In this document: in pieces, positions 1 to 12,942 of the stretch
Numbering within the stretch: position 1 is the stretch's first letter
Layout of the letters: the number at the start of each line of letters is the position of its first letter
NCBI GenBank assembly: GCA_905182995.1
Contig: CAJJDP010000028.1
Span: 348,006 to 412,005, forward strand
Direction: 5' to 3'
From: Paramecium octaurelia
Lineage: Eukaryota > Ciliophora > Oligohymenophorea > Peniculida > Parameciidae
DNA length: 64,000 bases
Translations under genes and position numbers: made by a program
The notes under the pieces: generated by a model
The model's input: the letters and a program-made list of their open reading frames with translations, nothing else
The model's database searches: none
What the model was told of the DNA's origin: nothing

Positions 1-743
1 CATATTAGTATTGATGATATAAGGGAGGGTGTTACAAAAATATAATAGTTAAAAGCAATTTTCATTATGAAATTGATATTGAGATTAGGGAAGTTATCTA
101 AAGGAACTTATTGACTTATAAATTGAAATTAGAATGATAGTTCGATATTTTAATCAACATGTTATATTTAAAGCAAATGATTCATAAAATTACACTAATA
201 TAAAACACACATAAAATGTTAATTTACAAGTTACCATCATAACAAGATTACTTTTTAATATTGAGAAAGAGAAATGTTGTTTATAATTTATCCAAAGGTG
301 AAATGAATCAAAATTTGAACTTTAAAAATGCAAAGCTTAAAATTTATAAAGAGATGTCTATTTACTTAATTAGTTAAAATAAAGTCTTTTTTAGTTTATT
401 TTATAATTATTAGACTTTATGAATTTTTATATTATTAATTAAAAGCATTCCTAATGAAATGATTTAGAACAATAAGATAAAATTGATCATTAGATGATTG
501 AAAAAATCTCGTTAAATATAATTTTTATTTGTAAATCAAACTTATTAATTTTATTACAAATAATCAATTAATTTTATTTAATAGAAATGAAAAGGGTATT
601 ATCTCCAGAAAGAACAATGATTGCTTTATATGATTTAGATAAACCTTAAAATTAGTCATAAAGAAGTTTTATAGTTTAATCGAATACTATAATTGGGGAT
701 CTTTTGAATTAGATTAAGTAAAATATCGATGAAAATTATGACA
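1..743. repeat. Left copy of a 743-bp direct repeat ending at a single N
   Basis: Bases 1-743 reappear at 1293-2035 (offset 1292) without a difference that I could see, and the left copy stops exactly at the single N at 744. This is the signature of two contigs that overlap but were scaffolded end to end. The copy carries the first 157 coding bases of the coiled-coil gene that is whole at 1879-3762. I take it as an assembly duplication. Confidence 0.85.
587..743 (+). CDS. Duplicate 5' fragment of the 1879-3762 coiled-coil gene
   Basis: This has the same ATG and the same first codons (MKRVLSPERT) as the complete gene downstream, and is cut by the single N at 744. It is best treated as the assembly-duplicated start of that gene and not counted separately. 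Confidence 0.7.
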
Positions 744-744
744 N

Positions 745-1878
745 CTCATATCTCTCTTTATAATCCTTATAATTATTATTATCATTGTTAAAATATAATT
801 TAAAGTAATTAATAAACATATAGAATTTATATTTTATATTAGTATTTTCTTTAAAATAATAACATAGGATAAGTTAATTAAAATTTATTGAAGAAAAAAT
901 TTTGTTACAATTATTTATGATTCTTAAGGAGGAGGAGATTATGAAATTATTTAAAGATTATCATTCATAAAAGAGTAGCGACAATTATTAATGATTAAAT
1001 GTGTATTTCATTATTAATATAGATCTTATATGTAATTTAAGATTTTTAATATTCTCTTGAATTAAATCATTATACTTTGAATAATTATAATATTTTAATT
1101 GATATGTAATATTTGATATAAATCCTCCATAATAAAGGATAAAGATGGAGGAGAATATTATTTTATAATCAAACATTTTAAAACTGTAATAAAAAAATGT
1201 TAATTCTAAAAACAAGAACATGATTGTTCATTAATATTCAATATATTTATAAATTTATAAAATATATCTCAAAGAAGGGGTATTGATAAATTCATATTAG
1301 TATTGATGATATAAGGGAGGGTGTTACAAAAATATAATAGTTAAAAGCAATTTTCATTATGAAATTGATATTGAGATTAGGGAAGTTATCTAAAGGAACT
1401 TATTGACTTATAAATTGAAATTAGAATGATAGTTCGATATTTTAATCAACATGTTATATTTAAAGCAAATGATTCATAAAATTACACTAATATAAAACAC
1501 ACATAAAATGTTAATTTACAAGTTACCATCATAACAAGATTACTTTTTAATATTGAGAAAGAGAAATGTTGTTTATAATTTATCCAAAGGTGAAATGAAT
1601 CAAAATTTGAACTTTAAAAATGCAAAGCTTAAAATTTATAAAGAGATGTCTATTTACTTAATTAGTTAAAATAAAGTCTTTTTTAGTTTATTTTATAATT
1701 ATTAGACTTTATGAATTTTTATATTATTAATTAAAAGCATTCCTAATGAAATGATTTAGAACAATAAGATAAAATTGATCATTAGATGATTGAAAAAATC
1801 TCGTTAAATATAATTTTTATTTGTAAATCAAACTTATTAATTTTATTACAAATAATCAATTAATTTTATTTAATAGAA
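745..1878. other. AT-rich stretch without a secure gene
   Basis: Apart from the repeat copy starting at 1293, this stretch is AT-rich. A minus-strand frame at about 962-1221 would encode roughly 86 mostly hydrophobic residues in code 6, but nothing in it is recognisable and chance frames of this size are common in such DNA. The last few hundred bases are probably the upstream region of the gene at 1879. Confidence 0.4.
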
Positions 1879-3762
1879 ATGAAAAGGGTATTATCTCCAG
1901 AAAGAACAATGATTGCTTTATATGATTTAGATAAACCTTAAAATTAGTCATAAAGAAGTTTTATAGTTTAATCGAATACTATAATTGGGGATCTTTTGAA
2001 TTAGATTAAGTAAAATATCGATGAAAATTATGACATTTAATTGTTTTTGGAAAAGGATAAATAATTTGATGGAAGTCCAAATACTTTTGTAATGAACATT
2101 CTCAAAATATTACCCACTAGAACTTTTTATTATAAAAAGGTTTTGTGTCAAAAAAATTCTTCATATTAGTTATAAAAATCTTAGTAATATTAGAATGAAA
2201 TCTAAATTAATGAGATTAAAAACAGGAATAACAATATTAACATTCAATAACAAACCACCACACAAGGAGAATATTAATTTGGTAAACCAATAAATAATCA
2301 AAATTAACAAGACTAAATTGGTATTACAAAGAATTAATAAGGATATGGACCTACTTAAAACAATTATGCTAAAAAGATACTAATAAAAGCAGAAGAAAAC
2401 CTTACTTAGGTTTCAAGGCCATAGAATTTAACAAATACTTAAAATAAATAATCAAATGCATTTGCAGCTGACAATCTAAAGTATTTTATTTATCTATAAA
2501 GGTATTAATCTTAATCTCAGATTTATTCGAATTAAATTCAATCCTAATTATCATTTTAAGATCCTTTTTTGTTATAAAAAGAGAAATAATAAATAGATTA
2601 ATAGAACTAAGACTTAAAACAACAAGTCATTAATCTTAAGTAAAAATGATATAATTTACTAGTTCTAAAATAAAAACGTATGAAGGGACGATAAGGGATT
2701 TATAAAATCAAATGGAAAAGATAAAGTCAGAATCTTAATAGAGTATGTAAAATTTATAAGATAAATCTTATTTAGCCAATAGTTTTAATATAATAATTCT
2801 AAACTTAAAGAAGAGAATGATAAATTAAAAGATGAAAATGAAAAATTAAAGAATGAAAATTAAAGGTTAAAAAATGAAAATAATACCTTTTAAAGAAATT
2901 TTATAGAATCGTAAGCTAAACAGTAACAATAAATTGATGAATCGAAAGTTTACTATAATAACCAACAAAAATTAAGGGCTTAAGAAATAAATCCTTAAGA
3001 AAAAACAAAAGAATAGATTTCTCTCTCAAGTTCATAGATATCCTAGTCTTAATATAGTATTTTAAATATTATTAATATAAGACTATTAATCTAAAGTTTA
3101 TAGAAATAAGTGTGGCCATTTAATAGATATTTCTTACATATCAGCCTAACTAAGTTAGGCAATTACAAGCAAATCAAAAGCTTTATGCAATCAGTGCATA
3201 TTACCTATTTAATCAAAGCTGTGCTTATTGTTTGAATATGGGAAACAGTACTTAGAAACAAAAAATTCACAAGACCTTTGGCAGCTTTTTAATAATCTAA
3301 AGAGAAGGTAGTTCATATCTCAGGAAAAATTAGTAAAATGTTCAACTTAAAGTTGTCAATTCTTTTGCATTTGGAACTAAAATTTAAGGTATATGCAATA
3401 AATAAATGGATTTTGCCCCTAATGTTTAAGACATACTTTCAATTACAATGAACTATCAATGTCAATGTATTAAACACCATAATAAAATAATTATAATTAT
3501 AACTAGTAATAGTAATAGTAATAGTAATGGAAATCATTTAATTGAAAATTTACAGTTATATTTGATAGATATATCCAATTTATTAAATTAAGCAAACATA
3601 TATAATTAATTCTAATTTAAAAATCTGTATTTATTTTCTCACATGGTTGATATATAGATTATTTTTAACTTTAGCTATTTAAATATAATTAATAATAATT
3701 CAACTTCAGGTGTTTCTAATTTTAAGACTCAACTATTTATGCATCAAACTTTAAAAAAATGA
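1879..3762 (+). CDS. Coiled-coil protein of unknown function, about 598 aa
   Basis: Read in code 6, the frame runs from ATG 1879 to TGA 3762 once three small introns are removed: GTAAAA...TAG near 2638-2660 (23 nt), GTTTTA...AAAG near 2782-2810 (29 nt) and GTGTGG...CAG near 3110-3144 (35 nt). Together they give an exact multiple of three. After a Gln/Asn-rich N-terminal half comes a heptad-like segment with KLKDENEKLKNENQRLKNEN, then a Cys-containing C-terminal part with a short Ser-Asn run. The second intron is not the usual GTA...TAG type, so a one-base error there is the alternative. I do not recognise the family. Its start is duplicated at 587-743. Confidence 0.7.
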
Positions 3763-4314
3763 AAATTTTTGAAATCTATTAAATAGAATTTCATTTTTCT
3801 TGGCAAGCCTATTAAATAATTGATGGAGAATAAAACAACATATTTCTATCTTAGAATAATTTCATATAGAGATAAATTTGATCATTAAAAATTGAAAAAT
3901 ATTTCAAGTACTATAGTATTTATTAAATTTATAAAATTTTATTTAATTAATTTTTATTGAGAGATTTGACCCTAAGTTTAATTTCTATCAATGCAATGAT
4001 TGAATATGTGATTGTAATTTAAAACTGAAAAATGAATGTTTTACGATGTAATTCAAATATGATTCAAGATTATTAATTATAATTAATGAAACGAATAGAG
4101 GAATTAAATGAACTTACCCTCTAAAAAGCAAATATTGATTGAACAAAAACACAATATTATAGATGATATCATTTAATCAACTTTCAACTTGATTTTCTTC
4201 AAATATGGATCTTGGTTAAAATAATTGTTAATCACTAAAATACAATAAAACCACTGTTTTGAAGTTAAAACAATTATATTATATTTAGATTATAAATAAA
4301 TAAACAATAATGAA
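3763..4314. other. Intergenic, AT-rich
   Basis: This separates the stop of the plus-strand coiled-coil gene from the stop of the minus-strand PI4-kinase, so the two genes converge. I see no domain, RNA gene or repeat here. Confidence 0.5.
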
Positions 4315-6869
4315 TCAATAAAATATTCCTTAAGCAAAATATTAAAATTTATCGTACCTGAAATATGATATTATTTTATTACCATTTAGCTCTCCAATTA
4401 TCAAGAGATTTATTGATTAATCCTTAGACATATACAAATAATTCAGCATCAGAGGTAACTCTTGGGTTAAATCTGTCTTCTAATTCTTTCAACGCCAATT
4501 CTCCTTTTGAGAAACAAGGCAATGTGGTTCCGTGGCCTGTGTACATCATTTCAACCAATAATAAGATTTCCTTTTAGTGTTTTTAACAAGCTTTGAAGCC
4601 TCTACCTAATTTAAATGCAATACTTATAGAATAGTTTTCTAAAGTGGTCCTAAAACAAGTACCCTTTTACTCCACCCAAAACCTTAATATAGTCAGACAA
4701 TAATTTAAAAGGGACTTTTCCTTCAAATTCCATGCCTTTCCCTGGTGCTATAGATAAAAAGAACCCAAAATCTATATGAATTAAATGGCCTTGATCATCC
4801 AATAATATATTGCCATTATGTCTATCTTTGACTTATAAAAAATAACACACTAGACCATATGCAACAAGTGATTGAACATAATTCTGTAATGCTTATTCGA
4901 TATTATCTCTAAAAAAAGATCTAAAAAAGTCTGAAAAATCCGAGAATTAAGTATATTTGGTTTATAAATTTTTTTGTAAACTATCAATTGTAGTAGCATT
5001 TTTTATCATTTCAATCATTCCGCAATCAGGTCCCAAAGATAAAACTTCATAATATCTTAATTATAAAGGTAAGCCTTCCTTTTTAAATATTTAATCAAAC
5101 TAACAGATTAATTGTAATGCAAATTGTTCTTGTTTCAAATTATCCCCAGCCTTGATAATTAAATGAACTAACTACCAGGATTTCAATTTTTAAAATGGAG
5201 ATGATTTCTTGATTCTTTCCTATTATGAAGTTGAATTCTCTCCAAATATTGTTTTTTTGATTTCTAAATACTCACCCTCTGTCAAAATTACGCCTTTGCC
5301 ATTCTAAAGGTAGCTTACTCTAGAGTTTAGAGTGCTTTGATCCATCTTAGAATTCTACAATTGAGTTTAGGATTGAGAATATTAGTCTTCCAAACTAAAG
5401 GCCAATTATTAATTAGGTTGTTTAATTTATTATTAATCGACCATTTCATCTGTATCTGATTCATTTTTATTGCTCTCTAGTCTATTTCTATAGAATTGTC
5501 CAATCCCATTATTATTTTCGTATGAACCATCTACTTTTGCCTCATACTATTTCATTGTTTGAAATTCATTGTGGAATGACATTTCAGCATCTGCTATAGA
5601 GAATGTTCTTTGTAATTAAATATTGGTATTGCTTTGATTTTACATTACAATTTGGCTTTATGAAATTGATTTGGATTTAATCATCTATGAAAATTGAAAA
5701 AATAAATACGTTAATCTTGATGGGTTTAGAAATTTGTGTGTCGAGCAGTTGTTATTCATTATAATGACCTTCTATTTCAGGTCTAAATATTTCTAAAGTC
5801 AAACTATAAGGACTTCTCATTTTGGTTGAAAATACTCGACTTTCTTTAGAAACAACATTTAGGATAGCGTAATTTCTGACGGAATTCTTAACAAAGGGAA
5901 CATACACAGCAGCTGGTAGATTTTGGTTGATTTTATTTAAGAATCGATGTAACTACTCAGTTTTTTTCTGGTGTTTTGAAAGCTCTTCAGAAATTTTAGT
6001 AATGTCATTCCAAAAATTGATATTTGATTAAAATGCAAGATCCTCTTATAAATTATTGTCTTCCTTATTCTAAAAGATGGAAACATAATCTTAGAGCTCT
6101 ATTTCCTCATGCTTGGTTACCAAACAATCCTCAAGGTTTTTCTCTTTGATGTAATCTGTCCAATCTTCAGTTCCATAAATTTAAACAATTTCATTTTGCT
6201 TCCAAGACTTAATTCTTATTGATCCCTAATAAACTGCTTGTTCTTGCTTATCCTTTTTGTTCGATAACATGATTGATTTCACTAAGACATCATCTTTGAA
6301 TGAATCTTCCAAATGAATCTTTAGCAATTATGTGGCTATCAATAGATTACCTTAATAATTCGTGGTCATTTTATCCTCAAATTCCTTAACGAACTGCTAA
6401 ACAATCTTGAATTCGACCTTGTTATTGGGAGATATAATTTTTGAAAGGCTTATCAGCTAAAAATAAACAAGATGAGCAAAAAAGAAATCAATTGAAGAAG
6501 CCTTAATTATGAATTCGATCAACCGATCATCCTATAACTGTTGATGGAAAACCATAAAATTTATAAGCTGCGGGATATAATACTCCAGATCATTTCGTAT
6601 GAGATTCATTTAAAAATTGGGGTTGATACGACATCGTTGGAGCATCTCTATGGCCTTTGTTTTATTATCTGAAATGTATAGACGAATCATGACTTCCAAA
6701 ATGGCATCATCTGAAATCTAAAGGAATTAGGAAAATATACATCAGAATTGTTCTTAGTGTATTTCTTGAGTATTTTATTTGATTTCTTAAAGGTTTTTGG
6801 AAATTCAGATTTATTTTATCTACTGAAACACAAACAGCCTGTGGTTTTAGGTTATTCTCCTTTTTGCAT
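4315..6869 (-). CDS. Phosphatidylinositol 4-kinase, beta-like
   Basis: A type III PI4-kinase of about 810 residues, which phosphorylates phosphatidylinositol to PI4P on internal membranes. The N-terminal quarter has the helical lipid-kinase region ([20 protein letters not shown], then [10 protein letters not shown]). The C-terminal kinase domain has GPDCGMIE, the catalytic loop [12 protein letters not shown] and the activation segment [13 protein letters not shown]. The last residues (AKWYDKFQYF) resemble the PI4K-beta tail. Introns seen: 23 nt near 6700, 25 nt near 5680, 25 nt near 4360. One junction near 4620-4660 is unclear: a 40-nt intron or a one-base error would restore frame. A Sec14-like gene lies about 220 bp upstream on the same strand. 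Confidence 0.9.
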
Positions 6870-7088
6870 TTTTAGTTAAATATAACTAATAATTTAAAAA
6901 TATATTGTTTAGGATGGTTAAATGATTGGAATAAATTGAAGTAGCTAAGGAAAACAATGACGAAGGAATATACCAATATGGTGATCACATTTTGCAGCGC
7001 ATATCTGATAAATAAATAAACGAAAAATAAAAATAGATCAATCATTCTATAAACTAAAAAATTGCAAAGAATATAATTTGGTACATCA

Positions 7089-8194
7089 TCATAAATCATT
7101 GTCTTCTTCGCAAGATTGAAAGTCATCTTCAGACTTTTGTTGTTGTTTGATTTGTTCGCTATTTTATTAAAGTTACTAGAGCTTGATTAATTCTTGGCAA
7201 ACTAGATTCTTAATCAATTTCCCCTATTTAAATAGTTCAACATATGTTAATGAATCTATCAATTTGATTTAGTCTACAGCTATCTGATAATTGGGACTGA
7301 TTTCTTGAGGGGGCCTACAATTATATAATACAAATTACCAAAAATTATCCGACTTGTCATTGGCAATTCCTCCGTACTTCTTCTCTAATTGGGATGGATT
7401 CGCATATTACAATAGTGAGATAGGACAACTCTCAAAGAGTATTTTATTGACCTAAGAATCTCAGTTTATAGATTTACAGTGATATCTTCTAGGAATGTTT
7501 TAATCATAGCCCAAGTGATACTGAGGGTTTTGTTGCAATTAATGACATAGCATTTGTGCATTCTCGATCTGTAATTACTGGATAGATAATTCATGATCCT
7601 ATAAAGATCTTGTTTTGGCAACCCCATTATGCCAAGTCCTCCTAAATCCATTATGACAATCCTAAATAGTTGTATATATTACCAACTTTCAATTTGACCA
7701 GGCAACATACAATTATATAAGACATAATCAAGAAATAAGGTCATTGATTAGAGTAGGAGATCCAAGTCTTTAACTCCTGCAACTTTCTGAGCATTTACAA
7801 CGAGAATTGGACGAAATCTGTTGTCTCTTCCATGCATATAGATCACTCCTTATTTCTAAGGAATGATTTTAAATAATACCAATAATATAGGATTCACTTT
7901 AGGATCTAGACTCTATCTCCATTCATCATAATTTTTAATTGCTTCCAAGCATTTTTCAAACTTAAATTTGGTTGCGTACAGCATTCTTAAAATGAAGGAA
8001 TCCTCCTTTTGCACTTAATATTTTTGCTTAAATTATTGGATCGATTGCATTTCATTTTGAGTGAATTGAATTTGACCATCAAAGAACTTCCTTATTTCGT
8101 ACTTCTTGAACTTTATCAATATTTCATGCTCTAATGCTTATGCAACATAATTACCCTCTGGAAAATAAAGATAAAATTCTTTATTAAGCAGCAT
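7089..8194 (-). CDS. Sec14-like (CRAL-TRIO) lipid-transfer protein
   Basis: About 359 aa with one 26-nt intron (GTAAAT...TAG near 7450-7475). The CRAL-TRIO fold is clear: DNRFRPILVVN, the strand VIMDLGGLGIMGLPKQDLYR, YRSRMHKCYVIN, and the closing motif QLEKKYGGIANDKSDNFW. Sec14 proteins bind and exchange phosphatidylinositol and other lipids, and in several eukaryotes present PI to PI4-kinases. The PI4-kinase gene follows about 220 bp downstream on the same strand. The C-terminal tail after the domain is Gln-rich. The exact ligand cannot be read from sequence. Confidence 0.92.
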
Positions 8195-8222
8195 TATAAT
8201 TATTTAATTATTTAACCGTCAT

Positions 8223-9547
8223 ATGGGTTAAGCAAATTGTGCATGTGTAAAAACAGTTAGTTTTGATCATAACCAAATTGAAAGTGATAAAAGATTGAGA
8301 GTGAGCAGGAAGGAAAACCAAATTGAAGATGAAGAAATTAAACTATTGAAAAGCATAATAAAAATATAAGCACTCTTGAGAGGCTGGATTGTTAGAAAAA
8401 AGTATCACTATGTCTAAGTGTAACTCTACAATACGAAAGTTAATAACATTTTGAAGTAGTTCTCATTGACACACTTGTCAAAATTCAGCAAAGTAGATAT
8501 CAACTAATATTTATTAGATGCCCCCATTCCCATTTTCTGAGTATCGCTATTAAGATACAGAAAGTGACTCTTATGACAATAGATTCTTTAGAAATGCAGT
8601 TCTGTTAGAGAATGGTGCAATTTACATTGGAGAATGGTCAGGAGACAAGAAATTTGGAAAAGGTATACAAATATGGAAAGATGGTTCAATATATGAAGGA
8701 TTCTGGATTAGAGATATGGCAAATGGTAAAGGGAGATTGTATCATGCAAACGGAGACATATATGATGGAGTACATAATCACATTAAACTATTTAATAGGA
8801 TTGGGAAGATCATAAATCAAAAGGATAAGGTGTATATATCCACTCAGATGGGGCTAGATATGAAGGCAGTTGGAATAACGACTTGCAAAATGGTCAAGGT
8901 GTAGAAATATGGCCAGATGGAGCCAAACATGAAGGTGAGTACAGCAATGGAGTCAAGCATGGAAAAGGCAGATTTGGTATTTTTTTATCATTAATAATTC
9001 AATACTAGTTTGGGCAGATAAAGCATCTTATTGTGGCTAGTTCTTAAACAATCAAATAAATGGAGTGGGTAGATACGTATGGCCAGATGGCAGAAAGTAT
9101 TGTGGAGAATGGTTGAACAACAAAATGCATGGAACTGGTCTATTCTCATGGAGTGATGGTAGAGTTTACATTGGAGAATATCAAGATGATAAAAAACATG
9201 GTCAAGGGGTATTTGAATGGTATAGTTGTCATCTTAATTGTAGGCCTGATGGTAGAAAATATGTGGGGTATTGGTTAGAAGGAAAGTAACATGGTAGAGG
9301 ACTCTTCATTGCTGGAGCCTAAAGAAAGCAAGGAGAATGGAAGAGTGGTAATAGAGAAAGATGGATTATCTTTGAGTCAGATACAGATTTGGATTCTATT
9401 GAAAAGAAAATGAATTAACTCAAGATCTACTATTCATCTATTGATGATTCCCAACTCTTGGATAAATCAAAAAAACCATTGCCATTACCTAATAGTTCAC
9501 TTATCAAAGGGGAAAAATTCAAACCTTTATAAAATCATAACTTCTGA
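8223..9547 (+). CDS. N-acylated IQ/MORN-repeat protein
   Basis: About 404 aa after removing four introns (25, 29, 32 and 24 nt), which leaves an exact frame. The protein starts MGQANCAC, a typical N-myristoylation plus palmitoylation motif. Around residue 55 is an IQ motif ([13 protein letters not shown]), a likely calmodulin or centrin site. Then follow at least seven MORN repeats such as [14 protein letters not shown] and [18 protein letters not shown] proteins usually work at membranes or the cytoskeleton, often the cell cortex or cilia. One intron splits a MORN unit exactly (EW, then PDG). It starts 28 bp from the divergently oriented Sec14 gene, so the two probably share a promoter region. 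Confidence 0.9.
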
Positions 9548-10123
9548 TTATCAACTATATAATACTAATAATTTTATTTATTTGTTTTTTAAATCAATTA
9601 AGAAAATGTAATGTAAATAAGTTCTCTTTCAAAAAGTAATTAGTCAGCTAATACATACATTCTTTCAGTCATTATAGCATCAATCTATTTATTAAAATTA
9701 ATAAATATAGTATAAATTAAATGACTCAATCTAAGATTAATTTTTTATTAGACTTTATAACAGTAAAAACGGAAGTAAAAGATGTTTTTAGAAATACTAT
9801 TAGGTTTAGTTCATTTTATGGATATAATTTTTTATTAGCTAATTTAATATCTCTAGATTCTAATGTAATATCTTCATTTTTTTGCTTATAGCCTGATTAT
9901 TTTTTTGGAATTTAAAAAAAACAATAATAAAGGTGTTACTTCTCATAATCCCAGTTCGGACATTGCCACACTGGCCTAGAGAAAAATCATTTCCAACATT
10001 TGGATTTGAATATCCTCATTCCTGCTATGGCTTCGTGATTCAAAGCACAAAAAATTCAAGCAAAACTGAACTAATTTTTGATTCATCAAGTAAATCTCTG
10101 CTTCTAGCTCTATTGTATTTTTA
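9548..10123. other. Region before the TTLL relic, no secure gene
   Basis: A code-6 frame opens at ATG 9721 (MTQSKINFLLD...) and can be extended across a 27-nt GTA...TAG intron to about 10035, but I see no domain in it. It could be a decayed N-terminal part of the TTLL-like sequence that follows. Confidence 0.3.
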
Positions 10124-11177
10124 AATCAAGGAGAAGAAATTAAAAAAGGAACAACCAGAAAAGTGCCTATTAGTCGGAAATTCGTTACATAAAATGCCCA
10201 AGAATCTTAGAAACCTAAATTCTCATATAAACCAAACATATTTCCTTTGAAGGCTTTAAAAACTAAAATTGTGAAAAGTAAGTTTAATGAAATTTATTTT
10301 GATGATGAAAAATACCCTTAAGATCTTGAATTTCAACTTTAATAATGCTAATTTAAGAACCTATTAAAACTCAATTAACTCGTCCAATAACCTTAATATT
10401 GAACCTACCATTCACTCATATAATGCCTATATTGGTAAAGGTAATTATGGACAACTTGTATAGTGGATTTAAAAAAATGGTCATCATTATTTGTTGATAA
10501 AGGTAAAGAATAAGAAAACTTTTTATGGCAATAGTTGAGGAATAACTCTTATCAATTCGATAAGTAAATCAAATTAAGAGATCTTTTAATAAGATAGAGA
10601 GACCTAAGAATAATCAAATTTATTTGTTGATATTTAATATCAAAATTTATTACCGTATTAATTATGCCTTGATTTGTAAAAGCTCAAAAAAAAAGTTGGA
10701 AAGAATTCCAAAATTATATCATATGATTAAGCTAAAAAATTCTCTTCGAATCTTAGACTGTTTGAAGTAAATAATAACACAAAACTGCACGATCATATTT
10801 AAAATAATACACATTTAGGTATGAGGGAATAAATAAGATCTAAATTATCTAACTAATGATGCTGTATAGAAGCATTCAGAAGATTATGGTAGATTTGAAA
10901 AAGGGAACATGGTTTCATTAGAAGAATTTAATAATTTCTTGCTAACTGATTTTTACTTAAATGAAGGATATTGCACTAGATCAATTTAAAGCAACCCACG
11001 GTAAATTGGATCCTAAAAGGAAAGAAAACACTTTTGAGTTGTTCGGATTAGATTTTATGATTGATGATAAATTTAAGGTTTGGTTGATTGATTGAAAATA
11101 AATTTGAATTAATATTTGATTAGAATATGCTGGATGTACTATAAATATTCACATCAAACTTAATAGATGAGCAATGA
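10124..11177 (+). pseudogene. Degenerate tubulin tyrosine ligase-like (TTLL) sequence
   Basis: Pieces of a TTLL enzyme, which adds glutamate, glycine or tyrosine to tubulin tails, can be read in order but in changing frames: YNAYIGKGNYGQLV near 10420, YLTNDAVQKHSEDYGRFEKG near 10850, ATHGKLDPKRKENTFELFGL near 10990, then DFMIDDKFKVWLI. A 19-nt intron near 10819-10837 repairs one shift. Others (near 10340, 10960 and after VWLI) have no obvious intron. The catalytic tail after VWLIE, normally continuing to an Asn needed for ATP-metal binding, is not recognisable. I read this as a pseudogene. Sequence error is less likely given several breaks. The right half is duplicated at 12040-12550. Confidence 0.6.
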
Positions 11178-11569
11178 TTTATTTAATCTATCAAAATTAT
11201 TAAGAAAAAATCTAAGTATAATAATTTATAGAGTATTGAGACAAATAAATAAATAATTTTAATGGCTAATCAAATAGTTATTGTACTATTAATTGATTTT
11301 ATAATTTATCATAATATGCAAGTTGAAATACTCTCATAACTCAAATATCTTATAAAAAGTAATACCTTTAGATCTCATTACTTAAATGCATTCTTTTAAA
11401 TATTTAAAAATTGCATTGGTTAGTTAATTAAAAGTAGGTATATGAGAATACTCGAAATTTTGATTAGCTAGAACCAATTATTTTTTTATTTATAATAAAT
11501 CATCTTTTCAAAGTAAGAATAAAATGATGTAATTAAAAGCTATGTCCAAATAACAATATATAATTTTAA
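11178..11569. other. Intergenic between the TTLL relic and the cyclase start (copy 1)
   Basis: AT-rich sequence. I see no domain or RNA gene. The same stretch recurs at 12551-12942 in front of the complete cyclase gene, so it probably holds that gene's promoter. Confidence 0.45.
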
Positions 11570-12038
11570 ATGAAGAATGCTTCACGAAAAGGAAGAAGTA
11601 TAAGAATTGAATAAATCCTCTTGAGAAGTAGGTGAATTCCAATTAAAAGTTTAATAGGAATGAAGAAAGTTAAGTTCGTATTGAATGAACCCATGATTAA
11701 ATACCCTTTTCTCCAAAAACTGTTTGAACTAATGTTACGAATGCAGGCCAAATGAAACATTTAAAAATTTATATTTTTCTGTAATAAATTATGCGATGGC
11801 TAAATTCATTGATTATGTACCTTTACTTGAAATAATCATCAAAAGTGTAGAAACTAATTCAATAAAAGTCAGAGAGTAATTTGAAGAAAGTAATTTTTGG
11901 TATTTATGTGTTAAGATTGAACTTGTGAATGGAGAAGTAAAGGCTCTTACTGGTTATGGAAAATCTTATATAGGCAATAAGGTCTAATCATTTACTTTTA
12001 AATAACATATTCTAGAAGTGTTATCCTTTCTCTGGAGA
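11570..12038 (+). CDS. Duplicate 5' fragment of the guanylyl cyclase gene
   Basis: Same start codon and first exons as the complete gene at 12943, including the flippase-type piece KNLYFSVINYAMAKF, cut by the N at 12039. Assembly duplicate. Confidence 0.75.
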
Positions 12039-12039
12039 N

Positions 12040-12550
12040 CCTTGATTTGTAAAAGCTCAAAAAAAAAGTTGGAAAGAATTCCAAAATTATATCATATGAT
12101 TAAGCTAAAAAATTCTCTTCGAATCTTAGACTGTTTGAAGTAAATAATAACACAAAACTGCACGATCATATTTAAAATAATACACATTTAGGTATGAGGG
12201 AATAAATAAGATCTAAATTATCTAACTAATGATGCTGTATAGAAGCATTCAGAAGATTATGGTAGATTTGAAAAAGGGAACATGGTTTCATTAGAAGAAT
12301 TTAATAATTTCTTGCTAACTGATTTTTACTTAAATGAAGGATATTGCACTAGATCAATTTAAAGCAACCCACGGTAAATTGGATCCTAAAAGGAAAGAAA
12401 ACACTTTTGAGTTGTTCGGATTAGATTTTATGATTGATGATAAATTTAAGGTTTGGTTGATTGATTGAAAATAAATTTGAATTAATATTTGATTAGAATA
12501 TGCTGGATGTACTATAAATATTCACATCAAACTTAATAGATGAGCAATGA
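12040..12550 (+). pseudogene. Duplicate 3' part of the TTLL relic
   Basis: The same sequence as 10667-11177, with the same frame breaks. Because it is an assembly copy it does not independently confirm those breaks. Confidence 0.6.
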
Positions 12551-12942
12551 TTTATTTAATCTATCAAAATTATTAAGAAAAAATCTAAGTATAATAATTT
12601 ATAGAGTATTGAGACAAATAAATAAATAATTTTAATGGCTAATCAAATAGTTATTGTACTATTAATTGATTTTATAATTTATCATAATATGCAAGTTGAA
12701 ATACTCTCATAACTCAAATATCTTATAAAAAGTAATACCTTTAGATCTCATTACTTAAATGCATTCTTTTAAATATTTAAAAATTGCATTGGTTAGTTAA
12801 TTAAAAGTAGGTATATGAGAATACTCGAAATTTTGATTAGCTAGAACCAATTATTTTTTTATTTATAATAAATCATCTTTTCAAAGTAAGAATAAAATGA
12901 TGTAATTAAAAGCTATGTCCAAATAACAATATATAATTTTAA

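Larger units (their letters stand above)
10667..12038. repeat. Left copy of a 1372-bp direct repeat before a single N
   Basis: Bases 10667-12038 match 12040-13411 (offset 1373), and the copies are separated only by the N at 12039. The left copy ends inside the guanylyl cyclase coding region and the right copy starts inside the TTLL relic, as expected for unmerged overlapping contigs. Confidence 0.85.
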
